DNA from: Chersky-840 sp963764205
Lineage (GTDB): Bacteria > Actinomycetota > Acidimicrobiia > Acidimicrobiales > UBA8190
NCBI GenBank assembly: GCA_963764205.1
Contig: CAVXRN010000006.1
Coordinates: 868,001-932,000, forward strand
Reading direction: 5' to 3'
Length of the DNA stretch: 64,000 nucleotides
Part shown: piece after piece, positions 1 through 10,138 of the stretch
Layout of the letters: every line of letters starts with the position of its first letter
Numbering within the stretch: position 1 is the first letter of the stretch
Program-made: the position numbers and the translations under genes
The notes under the pieces: generated by a model
The model's input: the letters and a program-made list of their open reading frames with translations, nothing else
What the model was told of the DNA's origin: nothing
Databases searched by the model: none

Positions 1-220
1 CCTTCAGGTCGGCGAGGTCGATGTGGCCCGTCTCGAGCTTCAGGCTGCCGCCGGTGGTGTCGAGGTGGGCGTCGATGGCGCCGTCGCCGAAGGGGACTTC
101 GGTGATGACCAGGTTCATCTTCATCTGGTGGGTCATGGGCCCGCCGCGGCCCTCGTACTCATGGCGGATCTTGCGCGCCTCGTCTACCCACTCGTCACTC
201 AGGAAGGCGTACTGGGCCAT
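1..220 (-). CDS. SCP2 sterol-binding-domain-like protein (C-terminus cut by window edge)
   Basis: An open frame starts at an ATG (218-220, minus strand) and runs off the left edge after 73 codons without a stop. The residues begin MAQYAFLSDEWVDEARKIR and continue with VPFGDGAIDAHLDTTGG and KLETGHIDLADL. This pattern resembles small actinobacterial SCP2 (sterol carrier protein 2) domain proteins, which bind or transfer lipids in the cytoplasm. The family call is from memory of the pattern, and only the N-terminal half is visible. It is transcribed away from the hydrolase gene at 497, so the 276-bp gap probably holds divergent promoters. Confidence 0.65.
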   Translation of the reverse strand, partial: MAQYAFLSDEWVDEARKIRHEYEGRGGPMTHQMKMNLVITEVPFGDGAIDAHLDTTGGSLKLETGHIDLADLK

Positions 221-243
221 CGTCGCTGTGCTCCTTGTTGTCC

Positions 244-283
244 GTCGTGCGGTCGTGCGGTCGTGCGGTCGTGCGGTCGTGCG
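244..283. repeat. Tandem repeat, 8-bp unit x5 (GTCGTGCG)
   Basis: Five exact copies of GTCGTGCG lie in the 5' region of the SCP2-like gene, about 25 bp upstream of its start codon. The rest of the 221-496 interval is non-coding on inspection; no convincing promoter hexamers were recognised. Confidence 0.9.
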
Positions 284-496
284 GGTGGTGCTGCTGTCTC
301 TGTCGAAGCTGTGCGGGAACCCTCGTCGTCGTGTGTGTCGGTCGCTACGCAGTGCGACCGCTACCTCGCCCACGGCCCCCGAGTAGGGCGATTTCACCAT
401 ACCTGTCGGCCCGCGGGCACCGCGGAGCTGAACAGGGGTCGTGGTCGCGGCCGGCGGGCGGGCCGGGCACCGTGCTCGGTGCCCTAGCATCTCGGC

Positions 497-1336
497 GTGG
501 TCGCCCCTGTCTTGCCCGGTGCCGAGCCGTACAGCCACGACGGTGGCTCGGGGGGCGTGCTCGTGTTGCACGGTTTCACCGGCAACCCGCAGTCCATGCG
601 GCCGTTGGCCGAGGCGATCGCAGCCGACGGCTACAGCGTCGAGCTCCCGCTCCTCCCCGGCCACGGGACCGCCATCGAGGACATGGTCCCCACCCGTTGG
701 GCCGACTACGTGGCCGCCGCGGACGCCGCCTACGACGACCTGGCCCGGCGCTCCGACGCCGTCGCCGTGGTGGCGCTGTCGATGGGCGGGACCTTGGCCT
801 GCTGGCTGGCAGAGCACCACAGCGAGATCGTGGGGTTGGCCGTCGTCAACCCGATGATCGACCCCCCGGCGCAGAGTTTCCGGGACGTGTTGCGCGGCAT
901 CCTCGACACGGGGACCGACGTCGCTCCGGGCGTGGGGTCGGACATCGCCAAGGAGGGTTCCACCGAGCTCGCCTATGCCGGCTCGCCCATCGCGGCGGCC
1001 CTGAGCTTCTTCGAGGGAGTCGACGAGGTCGCGGCGGGACTCCACCGCATCGCGTGCCCTGTGCTCGTGCTCTCGAGCCGCCAGGACCATGTCGTGCCCT
1101 CGTCGTCGGGTGACGTGCTCGTGGCCGGGGTGTCGGGCCCGGTGGAGCGGGTGTGGCTCGAACGGAGCTATCACGTCGCCCCGCTCGACTTCGACGCCGA
1201 TGTCGTGACAGCGCGCACGGTGGGCTTCGTGCGCACCGTGTTGGGCTCGGCCGCGGGCTCGGCTGCTGGATCGGCCACGGGTTCGGCGGCGGGATCGGCC
1301 ACCGGCGGCGGGATGGTGGCGGGGACGACCGGCTGA
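497..1336 (+). CDS. Alpha/beta hydrolase (carboxylesterase/monoacylglycerol-lipase type)
   Basis: Serine hydrolase of 279 residues that probably cleaves a carboxylic ester in the cytoplasm; the substrate is not predictable. Visible motifs are the oxyanion strand VLVLHGFTGNP (about 22-32), the nucleophile elbow ALSMGGT with Ser near 95, an acid candidate in SSRQDHVVP and a late His in SYHVAP. This is the order expected for the family. Start is GTG at 497. The C-terminus is an Ala/Gly/Ser/Thr tail encoded by a 12-bp tandem repeat and is unlikely to be part of the fold. The stop overlaps the gatC ATG (TGATG), so it is probably co-transcribed with gatCAB although unrelated in function. Confidence 0.85.
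   Translation: MVAPVLPGAEPYSHDGGSGGVLVLHGFTGNPQSMRPLAEAIAADGYSVELPLLPGHGTAIEDMVPTRWADYVAAADAAYDDLARRSDAVAVVALSMGGTLACWLAEHHSEIVGLAVVNPMIDPPAQSFRDVLRGILDTGTDVAPGVGSDIAKEGSTELAYAGSPIAAALSFFEGVDEVAAGLHRIACPVLVLSSRQDHVVPSSSGDVLVAGVSGPVERVWLERSYHVAPLDFDADVVTARTVGFVRTVLGSAAGSAAGSATGSAAGSATGGGMVAGTTG
1244..1309 (+). repeat. 12-bp imperfect tandem repeat in the hydrolase C-terminus
   Basis: Units similar to GGCTCGGCCGCG are repeated about five times and encode GSAA/GSAT blocks at the very end of the hydrolase. The unit length is a multiple of three, so copy-number change would not disturb the frame. Confidence 0.8.
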
Positions 1337-1644
1337 TGTCGGGGGAAGACAGCCTCACCCGGGACGACGCCGCCTATGTGGCGAGGCTCGCCCGCATCGA
1401 CCTCACCGACGACGAGCTCGATCTCTACGCCGTGCAGCTCGCAGCCGTGATCGGGCACGCCGCCGAATTGGCGGCTCTCGACACCGACGGGGTCGAGCCC
1501 ACTGCCCATCCGCTGCCGCTGCGCAACGTGACCCGCCCGGACGAGCCCACGCCCTCGGTCGACCGAGCCGAGGTCCTCGCCCAGGCTCCGGCGGTCGAAG
1601 ACGGACGGTTCCGAGTGCCCCCGATCCTGGGAGAGGCGCCGTGA
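1336..1644 (+). CDS. gatC: Asp-tRNA(Asn)/Glu-tRNA(Gln) amidotransferase subunit C
   Basis: Small 102-residue subunit that stabilises GatA within the GatCAB complex, which amidates mischarged Asp-tRNA(Asn) and Glu-tRNA(Gln). The frame begins MSGEDSLTRDDAAYVARLAR and has the typical GatC run of LARIDLTDDEL followed by a DTDGVEPTAHPLPL segment that wraps around GatA. The ATG at 1336 overlaps the upstream TGA. The 3' end overlaps gatA by four bases (GTGA). Length and position directly before gatA and gatB make the call secure. Confidence 0.95.
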   Translation: MSGEDSLTRDDAAYVARLARIDLTDDELDLYAVQLAAVIGHAAELAALDTDGVEPTAHPLPLRNVTRPDEPTPSVDRAEVLAQAPAVEDGRFRVPPILGEAP

Positions 1645-3094
1645 GCACGCCGAGCCTCGCGCTCGAGATCGCCCGGGGTGTGCGGGCCGGGTCGGTGTCG
1701 GCATCGGACGTCGTCGAGAAGTACCTCGGTGCGATCGACGAGATCGACACGGAGTTGCACGCCTTCGTGACCGTGCTGCACGACCGGGCACGTGAGGAGG
1801 CGGCCGCCGTCGACGCCACGGTCGCCGCGGGGAGAGACCCGGGCCCGCTCGCCGGCGTCCCCGTGGCGTTGAAGGACAACCTCTGCACGCGGGGCGTCCC
1901 CACGACGTGCTCGTCCCGGATACTCGACGGCTGGCTCCCGCCCTACGACGCCACCGTGGTCCAGCGGCTGCGGGCCGCCGGCGCCATCGTGATCGGCAAG
2001 ACGAACCTCGACGAGTTCGCCATGGGGTCTTCCACCGAGAACTCCGCCTTCGGGCCCACGCGCAACCCCCATGACCCCGGTCGCGTCCCCGGGGGCTCGT
2101 CGGGCGGTTCCGCCGCGGCGGTGGCCGCAGGGTTGGCGCCTGTCGCCCTGGGCTCCGATACCGGCGGCTCGATCCGACAGCCCGCGGCGTTGTGCGGCGT
2201 GGTGGGGATGAAGCCCACCTACGGCACCGTGTCTCGCTACGGGCTCGTCGCCTTCGCCAGCTCGCTCGACCAGATCGGGCCTCTCACGACAACCGTGGCC
2301 GACAGTGCGGTGCTCTTCGACGTGATCGGCGGGCAGGACCCGCTCGACTCGACCTGTCTCGAGCGGCCGGTGCCGCGCACCGTCTCGGCGCTCACCGACG
2401 GCGTCGAGGGGTTGCGGGTGGGGTTGGTGAGCGAGCTGCTCGACGGGGTCGACGCCGGTGTGGAGGCTCGGGTGCACGAGGCCGCCGAGGTGCTGGCGCG
2501 TGCCGGTGCCCAGGTCGAGAGCTGCTCGATCCCCGAGTTCCGCCACGGCTTGCCCGCGTACTACGTGGTGGCCCCGGCCGAGGCGTCGTCGAACCTGTCG
2601 CGCTACGACGGTGTGCGCTACGGCTTGCGCGTCGAGGCCGACACGGCCGAGGCCATGAACGCGGCCACCCGCGCCGCGGGGTTCGGGCCCGAGGTCAAGC
2701 GCCGCATCATGCTCGGCACCTACGCCTTGTCGGCCGGGTACTACGACGCCTATTACAACCAGGCCCAGAAAGTGCGGACGCTCATCATCGACGCGCTGGC
2801 CGCCGCCTATCAGCGCTTCGACGTCCTGCTCGGCGCCACCACGCCGACCACCGCGTTCGCCATCGGGGCCAAGGTCGACGACCCCTGGGCGATGTACCTG
2901 TCCGACGTGTGCACCGTCCCGTCCAACCTGGCCGGCCATCCCGCCATCAGCATCCCGTTCGGCGCCGACGACAGCGGGTTGCCGGTCGGCGTGCAGGTGC
3001 TCGCGCCGGCACTGGGCGAGCCGGTCATGTTCCAGGTGGCGGCCGTCCTCGAGAGCGGGGCGCCGGCCCTCGCTCCTCCCCGGGTACACGCCGC

Positions 3095-3098
<4 letters not shown>
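1641..3098 (+). CDS. gatA: Aspartyl/glutamyl-tRNA amidotransferase subunit A
   Basis: Amidase-signature enzyme of 485 residues that hydrolyses glutamine and channels ammonia to GatB. The catalytic triad is visible as Lys78 (GVPVALKDN), cis-Ser153 in PGGSSGGSAAAVAAG, and Ser177 in GSDTGGSIRQP. The central SSTENSAFGPTRNPHDP segment is typical of GatA. Start GTG overlaps the gatC stop; the stop overlaps the gatB ATG (ATGA), indicating translational coupling of the three subunits. Confidence 0.97.
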
Positions 3099-4771
<1,673 letters not shown>

Positions 4772-5149
4772 CGGACGCCGACGAGGCAGACGAGGTCGGC
4801 GGAACCGTAGGAATAGTCGTCGACGGTGAAGTCGACCTCCTCGGCCGGGATGCCCTGATCGCCCAGCGTCGGGAGGTACGGCTCCAGGGTGCCGGTCACC
4901 GAGGTGACCATCGTGGGCAGGCCACCGGTGCAGCCGCTGAGCGCCAGGGCCAGCAGCGCGATCGTCCCTCCCGCTCCCAACCGAACCAGTCGCCGGTGCC
5001 GCAGCCGGACCATGGCAACCCCAACCTTTCTCGCCGCCGACGCTAGTTCCGGCCCTCCGGCGCTGATGCCCTTGGTGCAGTGGAGCCTGCTCCTCCAGTA
5101 ATTTCAATGCACCCTAGTAACTGTCACATCCTTCTGGCATTGTCTACCC

Positions 5150-6373
5150 ATGACGACGACGGCCGCGCCGCCATTCGATGTGCCCCGGGGAGCGGTCGGC
5201 TCGCTGGCGGCCTACCTGGCGGCGCTGGAGCCCGAACGGCTCACGACCGCCCAGGCCACCGAGCTCTTCGGGCTGTTCGCGGAGTTGACCCGGCTCGGCT
5301 CGGCCGGGCAGGTCCTGCTTACCCCTCGGGTGGCGCAGTCCGACGCCTGGAAGAACGAGGGCCACCGCTCGGCCGCCTCGTGGGTGGCGAAGACGACCGG
5401 GACCGGCCTCGGCGACGCCATGGCCACGCTCGAGACCGCGCAGCGCCTGCAGTCGCTGCCCCGGACCACCGAGGCGCTTCGAACCGGCATGTTGTCGGCG
5501 CCGCAGGTACGCGAGATCGCGGCCGCCGCCGTGGGCCGCCCGTCGGCGGAGCTCCGGCTGATCGAGGCCGCCGCCACCTGCACGCTCAAGGGCCTCAAGG
5601 ACCAGTGCCGACAACTCCGTGCCGCGGCGGGCTCGGCGGAGGCCGAGAACGCGCGCTACGAGGCGGTGCGCCGCACCCGGTACTTCCGGCATTGGAGCGA
5701 TGTCGACGGGGCGTTTCGAGGTGAGTTCAAGCTCACCCCCGACGACGGGGCGAGGATGCTGTCGTGCCTCGAGGCGCGCGCCAACGAGCTGTTCGACGCG
5801 GCGCGCAAGGCGGACCGCCGCGAGCCTCCCGTCGCGTACGCCGCCGATGCGTTGGTCGAACTCGTGAGCCGGAGCCCGGCGACCGGGGGCGCTCGAGACG
5901 GGACAGGGCGAACGCGAGGCCACGGTTCGACGGTCGTGCACGTGCGCGTCGACGCCACGGCATTGCAACGTGGCTATGTCGAAGACGGCGAGGTGTGCGA
6001 GATCGCCGGCGTGGGCCCGGTGCCCGTGGCCACGGCGCGGGCCCTGCTCCCCGACGCCTTCCTCAAGGTCGTCGTGGCCGACGGCGTCGACGTCTTGTCG
6101 GTCACCCACCTGGGACGCGCCGTGTCGGCCCATGTACGGACGGCCATCGAGGAGCGCGACCCGACGTGTGTGGTCCCGGGGTGCGACGTCGCCATGGGGC
6201 TCGAGATCGACCACTGGCAGACCGACTTCGGGGACAAGGGGCCGACGGAGCTGGCCAACCTGGCCCGGCTGTGCCACTTCCACCACTCCATGAAGACCTA
6301 CCGGGGGTTCACGCTGCGGGGAGGTCCCGGATATTGGGCGTGGGACCCCCCGGCGGAGCTCGACTCGGGATGA
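5150..6373 (+). CDS. DUF222/HNH endonuclease-domain protein (13E12 repeat family)
   Basis: A 407-residue protein with an alpha-helical DUF222-type region (about 15-330) and a C-terminal HNH motif. The HNH part contains CVVPGCDVAMGLEIDHW, then ELANLARLCHFHHSMKT, giving the paired Cys, the Asp-His and the final His residues expected for metal-dependent nuclease chemistry. These proteins are present in many copies in actinobacterial genomes; their function is not established, and some copies lie in mobile DNA. No mobile-element ends are visible here. Start ATG at 5150 is preceded by a 136-bp divergent spacer shared with the lipoprotein gene. Confidence 0.9.
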   Translation: MTTTAAPPFDVPRGAVGSLAAYLAALEPERLTTAQATELFGLFAELTRLGSAGQVLLTPRVAQSDAWKNEGHRSAASWVAKTTGTGLGDAMATLETAQRLQSLPRTTEALRTGMLSAPQVREIAAAAVGRPSAELRLIEAAATCTLKGLKDQCRQLRAAAGSAEAENARYEAVRRTRYFRHWSDVDGAFRGEFKLTPDDGARMLSCLEARANELFDAARKADRREPPVAYAADALVELVSRSPATGGARDGTGRTRGHGSTVVHVRVDATALQRGYVEDGEVCEIAGVGPVPVATARALLPDAFLKVVVADGVDVLSVTHLGRAVSAHVRTAIEERDPTCVVPGCDVAMGLEIDHWQTDFGDKGPTELANLARLCHFHHSMKTYRGFTLRGGPGYWAWDPPAELDSG

Positions 6374-6452
6374 GACCCGGCGTGGCCGAGACCCGGAGCG
6401 GCCTTGTCGCCGCGCGGTACGACGCGGCCGCAGCCGCCATAGCCTGGGGTCC

Positions 6453-7184
6453 ATGGGTGTGGGTCGATCGGGATCGGGGAGCGTGACACCGGGCGTCGTC
6501 AGGCGACCCGAGACGGTGTGGCGACTCCGGCGCACGCCCTTCGTGCGCCTCGCGCTCGGCTGGGTCACCAAGGTGTGTGTGGCCATGCTGGCGGTGGTCT
6601 TTCTCGTGACGGTCTTCTTCGTCTGGGCCTTCGGCCACCCGACGGCGTGGAGTGTGGTCGGCGTCCTCTTCGCCCTGCTTCCCCTGGCCGGACTCGCGAT
6701 CGCCTTCGGCGTCGGCATGCGGGCCGCGGTGGCGGCGAGCCCGGGTCGCATCGCCGTCCGGTTCTTCGGTCGGTGGCGTGTCGTCGACCTGGGCCAGGTG
6801 CGCGCCGTTCGTGTGGGTGACGGGAGCCCCTTCGGCGGCTCCGGCTTCCGGTTCGGCGGCGCCGGCGGTCCCGGTTTCGGACCCGGCTTCGGTCCTGGGC
6901 CCGGTTTCGGCCCCGGTGGCGGCGGGAGCGCGGCCGGCGGGGGAGACGGTGGTCGGACGTTGGTGTTCGAGGACGTGCACGGCCAGCGTGTCGAAATCGC
7001 CCTCGACGCCCTCGACGCCGGGTTGGCGGCGATGGTGCGCGACGGGCTCGCGCCCGACGCCGTGATCGACGTCGGCGCGGCTCGTGCGCTGGGCCGCGGC
7101 AGCGGCGCCACCGGCGACCGCGACGCGGGCGCCGACGATCCCGGCTCGGCGGCTCCGGGACAGGGGTTCGGTCACCGGCCCTAA
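6453..7184 (+). CDS. Two-transmembrane-segment protein of unknown function
   Basis: A 243-residue protein with two hydrophobic segments (about 35-60 and 65-90), then a soluble domain reading SPGRIAVRFFGRWRVVDLGQVRAVRV. This resembles the membrane-proximal PH-like beta domains of small bacterial membrane proteins. A glycine/phenylalanine-rich linker (FGGSGFRFGGAGG and repeats) separates it from VFEDVHGQRVEIALDAL. It ends 10 bp before ilvD, so it may be co-transcribed with it. No function can be assigned. Confidence 0.7.
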   Translation: MGVGRSGSGSVTPGVVRRPETVWRLRRTPFVRLALGWVTKVCVAMLAVVFLVTVFFVWAFGHPTAWSVVGVLFALLPLAGLAIAFGVGMRAAVAASPGRIAVRFFGRWRVVDLGQVRAVRVGDGSPFGGSGFRFGGAGGPGFGPGFGPGPGFGPGGGGSAAGGGDGGRTLVFEDVHGQRVEIALDALDAGLAAMVRDGLAPDAVIDVGAARALGRGSGATGDRDAGADDPGSAAPGQGFGHRP

Positions 7185-7194
7185 CCTTGGGCCC

Positions 7195-8937
7195 ATGACT
7201 CCCGACGACCGCACTTCCGCCGGCCCGCCCGCGAGCACCGCTCCCGGGCCCCACGGGACGAAGATCCGCAGCTACGACGTCACCGACGGGCCCACGCGCG
7301 CCCCGGCCCGGGCCATGTTGCGCGCCGTGGGCATGACCGACGACGACTGGTCCAAGGCCCAGGTCGGCGTGGCGTCGTCGTGGAACGAGGTCACGCCGTG
7401 CAACATGTCGCTCGACCGCCTCGCCAAGCGGTCCAAGGACGGCGTGCGCGACGCCGGGGGGTTTCCCATCGAGTTCATGACGATCGCCGTCTCCGACGGG
7501 ATCTCGATGGGCCACGAAGGGATGCGCGCCTCGCTCGTCTCGCGCGAGGTCATCGCCGACTCGATCGAGACGGTGATGCACGCCGAGCGCTTCGACGCCC
7601 TGCTGACCTTCGCCGGCTGCGACAAGTCGCTCCCGGGCATGCTCATGGCCGCGGCCCGCCTCAACCTGCCGTCGGTCTTCCTCTACGGCGGCTCGATCAT
7701 GCCCGGCAGGATCCCGGGACGGCCCGACGCCGAGGCGCTCGACATCGTGAGCGTCTTCGAGGCCGTCGGCGCCCACGCGGCGGGGACGCTCTCCGACGAG
7801 GAGCTCTCGCTCATCGAGCACCATGCCTGTCCGACCGTCGGGTCGTGCGCGGGGATGTTCACGGCCAACACGATGGCGTCGGTGGCCGAGGCCATGGGCA
7901 TGTCGCTGCCGGGCTCGGCCTCGACCGCAGCGATCGACCCCGCGCTCCAGGACTTCGCCTTCGAGTCGGGCCGGGCCGTCATGGGCCTGCTGGCGAACGA
8001 CATCCGGCCCCGCGACATCATGACCAGAGCGGCGTTCGAGAACGCCATCGCCATCGTCATGGCGCTCGGCGGGTCGACCAACGCCGTGCTCCATCTCCTC
8101 GCCATCGCCAACGAGGCGCGCGTCGAGCTCGACCTCGACGACTTCAACCGTGTCGCGGCGCGCGTGCCCCACATCGCCGACACCAAGCCCCACGGCGCGT
8201 TCCACATGGTCGACGTCCACCGTGTCGGCGGCGTCCCCATGGTCATGCGCGAGCTGCTCGACGCGGACCTCCTCCACGGCGACTGCATCACCGTGACCGG
8301 CGCCACCGTGGCGGAGAACCTCGCCGCCCTCGACCCGCCCGCCCCCGACGGCACCGTCGTCCACCGCTTGTCGGCGCCCATCCACGTCCAGGGCGGCATC
8401 GCCGTCCTGCGGGGCTCGCTCGCGCCCAACGGCGGCGTCGTCAAGGTGGCGGGCATCGACACCGCCCTCTTCGACGGCACCGCCCGCGTCTTCGACGGCG
8501 AACAGGGTGCGCTCGACGCCATCCTCGCGGGCACGATCGACCCCGGCACCGTCGTCGTCATCCGCTACGAGGGGCCCAAGGGCGGACCCGGCATGCGCGA
8601 GATGCTCGCCGTCACCGGCGCCATGAAGGGCGCGGGCCGCGGCGGCGACTGCGCCCTCGTGACCGACGGCCGCTTCTCGGGCGGCACCCACGGCTTCTGT
8701 GTCGGCCACGTCGCCCCCGAGGCCGTCGACGGCGGCCCCATCGCCTTCGTCGCCGACGGCGACCGCATCGTCATCGACGTCGGTGCCAAAGCCATCGACC
8801 TCGTCGTCGACGACGCCGAGCTCGCCCGCCGCCGCGCCGCGTGGAAGCTCCCCGAGCCGCGCTACACGTCGGGCGTCCTCGCCAAGTTCGCCCGCCTCGT
8901 CACCGGCGCGGAGCGCGGCGCCATCACCGAGCCCTAG
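7195..8937 (+). CDS. ilvD: Dihydroxy-acid dehydratase
   Basis: Fe-S dehydratase of 580 residues that converts 2,3-dihydroxy-isovalerate and -methylvalerate to the 2-keto acids, the third common step of valine and isoleucine synthesis. Cluster-ligand regions are visible as PCNMSLDRLAK, FAGCDKSLPGM and CPTVGSCAGMFTANTMA. The C-terminal VTDGRFSGGTHGFCVGHVAPEA motif is characteristic. ATG at 7195 was chosen because the family begins shortly before KIRSYDVTDGP; the frame is open further upstream but overlaps the previous gene. It lies 1.2 kb from ilvBNC but is convergent with a methyltransferase gene, so it is a separate unit. Confidence 0.97.
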   Translation: MTPDDRTSAGPPASTAPGPHGTKIRSYDVTDGPTRAPARAMLRAVGMTDDDWSKAQVGVASSWNEVTPCNMSLDRLAKRSKDGVRDAGGFPIEFMTIAVSDGISMGHEGMRASLVSREVIADSIETVMHAERFDALLTFAGCDKSLPGMLMAAARLNLPSVFLYGGSIMPGRIPGRPDAEALDIVSVFEAVGAHAAGTLSDEELSLIEHHACPTVGSCAGMFTANTMASVAEAMGMSLPGSASTAAIDPALQDFAFESGRAVMGLLANDIRPRDIMTRAAFENAIAIVMALGGSTNAVLHLLAIANEARVELDLDDFNRVAARVPHIADTKPHGAFHMVDVHRVGGVPMVMRELLDADLLHGDCITVTGATVAENLAALDPPAPDGTVVHRLSAPIHVQGGIAVLRGSLAPNGGVVKVAGIDTALFDGTARVFDGEQGALDAILAGTIDPGTVVVIRYEGPKGGPGMREMLAVTGAMKGAGRGGDCALVTDGRFSGGTHGFCVGHVAPEAVDGGPIAFVADGDRIVIDVGAKAIDLVVDDAELARRRAAWKLPEPRYTSGVLAKFARLVTGAERGAITEP

Positions 8938-8943
8938 CGGCGA

Positions 8944-8961
8944 GGCCCCGGCTGAGGGGCC
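8944..8961. terminator. GC-rich hairpin between convergent ilvD and methyltransferase genes
   Basis: GGCCCC (8944-8949) can pair with GGGGCC (8956-8961) around a six-base loop in the 39-bp gap between two convergent stop codons. There is no U-tract, so this is only a weak candidate for a bidirectional terminator. Confidence 0.35.
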
Positions 8962-8976
8962 CCGAGTACCAGCGCC

Positions 8977-9744
8977 CTAGGTACGCGTGGCGCGCCAGCA
9001 GCTCGTGACGTAGGGGAGCACGATGCGGCCCCGCCCGGCCACGGCGGGGTGGCTGGCGACGAAGTCGCCCACACGGGCGAGCACCTCGGACCGCTCCGCG
9101 TCGGGCAGCACCTGGACGTGGCTGCGCGTCGCCACGAGGTCCACGACGTCGGTGGGGGCGAGCTCCTGGGACCACCGGAAGTCACGCGCCGCGGTCGCCG
9201 TGAACGGCGACCCGGGCGGCAGCGCCACGTTGGCGGCGTGGCGGTGGACGTCCTCGCCCCCGAACACCGACCCCAGCTCGGCCATCCACGGCACGCGCTC
9301 GTCGCGGAGGTTCCACAGCAACGCGAACGTCCCGCCGTGGCGCAGCACCCTCGCCACCTCGGCCGTCGCCCGCCCCGTGTCCACCCAGTGCCACATCTGC
9401 GCGCCGATCACGACGTCGACGTCACCGTCGTCGAGCGGCAGCTCCTCCGCGCTCCCGGCCCGCACGTCGGCCCGGCTCACGCGCGCCTCGAGCACGGCCC
9501 GCATGTTGGGGTCGGGCTCCACCGCCACCACGTCGAGCCCCCGCGCCACGAGATCACGCGTGAGCGCTCCGGTCCCCGCCCCCAGGTCGAGCACCCGCCG
9601 CCGCCCCGCCCGGGCGATCGTCGTGGCGCCGGCCTCCTCGAGCAGCCACGACACGCCGTCGGGGGGATACCCGGGCCGGACCCGGTCGTACGTGGCGGCG
9701 ACGGGCCCGAACGACTTGGCACGACGGGCGGTCAGCTCGTCCAT
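8977..9744 (-). CDS. Class I SAM-dependent methyltransferase
   Basis: A 255-residue cytoplasmic methyltransferase of the UbiE/type-11 kind. It has VLDLGAGTGALTRDL (SAM motif I), VVAVEPDPNMRAVLE (motif II acidic residue) and DVVIGAQMWHWVD (post-motif region). The N-terminal FGPVAATYDRVRPGYP is typical of small-molecule methyltransferases. ATG at 9744 gives this family start; upstream codons in the same frame fall in the ilvB leader region and are rejected. Its substrate cannot be inferred, and neither neighbour suggests one. Confidence 0.85.
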   Translation of the reverse strand: MDELTARRAKSFGPVAATYDRVRPGYPPDGVSWLLEEAGATTIARAGRRRVLDLGAGTGALTRDLVARGLDVVAVEPDPNMRAVLEARVSRADVRAGSAEELPLDDGDVDVVIGAQMWHWVDTGRATAEVARVLRHGGTFALLWNLRDERVPWMAELGSVFGGEDVHRHAANVALPPGSPFTATAARDFRWSQELAPTDVVDLVATRSHVQVLPDAERSEVLARVGDFVASHPAVAGRGRIVLPYVTSCWRATRT

Positions 9745-9859
9745 GGCGCACCACCCTACGGCTGCCCCCGCCGCGTGCCCATTCCGCCACGCCCCGCCGA
9801 CGCCCCGCCGACGCCCCGCCGGCCACGTGCGCCCCACGGGCCGAATCGCCCGCAAGGGG

Positions 9860-9888
9860 TTGCCGCGCCCCTCGCCACGTGCGAGACT
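9860..9888 (+). promoter_or_regulatory. Probable ilvB leader promoter (TTGCCG-N17-GAGACT)
   Basis: TTGCCG (9860-9865) and GAGACT (9883-9888) are separated by exactly 17 bp. The second element is followed nine bases later by the leader ATG. The same ten bases, GAGACTGGAT, with a 17-bp spacer from TTGACG, precede the leuB leader. The implied start site lies at or just before the leader ATG, so the leader would be nearly leaderless. Confidence 0.6.
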
Positions 9889-9897
9889 GGATAGACC

Positions 9898-9948
9898 ATG
9901 AACGGAGAAGCCTTCACGACCGACCGCCGTCTCGTAGTTCTCCGGTAG
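9898..9948 (+). CDS. ilvB attenuator leader peptide
   Basis: A 16-codon frame, MNGEAFTTDRRLVVLR, with consecutive Leu-Val-Val-Leu codons just before the stop, lies 190 bp upstream of ilvB. Ribosome stalling at these codons under branched-chain amino-acid shortage is the classic control signal of ilv leaders. The reading frame, codon content and downstream hairpins are seen directly; regulation is inferred from the known mechanism. Confidence 0.8.
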   Translation: MNGEAFTTDRRLVVLR

Positions 9949-10012
9949 CGCACGTCGCCGCGCCAGCGGCTCCGTGCGCCTTGCGACCTCCCCGACGGGA
10001 GGTCGTTTCAAT
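9903..10012 (+). promoter_or_regulatory. ilvB transcription attenuator
   Basis: Three hairpins can be drawn. The first pairs CGGAGAA (9903-9909) with TTCTCCG (9938-9944), enclosing most of the leader peptide codons. The second pairs GCGCACG (9948-9954) with CGTGCGC (9973-9979), with an inner GCCGC/GCGGC stem (9957-9961/9966-9970), and begins at the leader stop codon. The third is the terminator at 9984-10005. I did not find a fully convincing antiterminator by eye; alternative pairing should be folded computationally. Confidence 0.75.
9984..10012 (+). terminator. ilvB attenuator terminator hairpin
   Basis: A perfect 9-bp stem CGACCTCCC/GGGAGGTCG (9984-9992/9997-10005) with tetraloop CGAC is followed by TTTCAATTT. 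It lies between the leader peptide and ilvB. Confidence 0.8.
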
Positions 10013-10138
10013 TTCAGGCCACCGTCCACCGACGTCGGCACCCCCACCGAGCCCCCATTCCACCAGCGAGGTCCCCATCCAAATGAGACTTACTCCGAAG
10101 CCCACCCACGCACCGACGACACGAGGAACGGGAACGCC

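Noticed and set aside
2192..3094. Upstream in-frame extension of gatB
   Set aside because: It reads out of frame through gatA; the family start MGLEVHCEL lies close to the ATG at 3095, which overlaps the gatA stop.
5150..6373. HNH protein as the mark of a mobile element or intron
   Set aside because: No terminal repeats, intron structure, transposase or interrupted gene is seen; the family is common as free-standing genes in actinobacteria.
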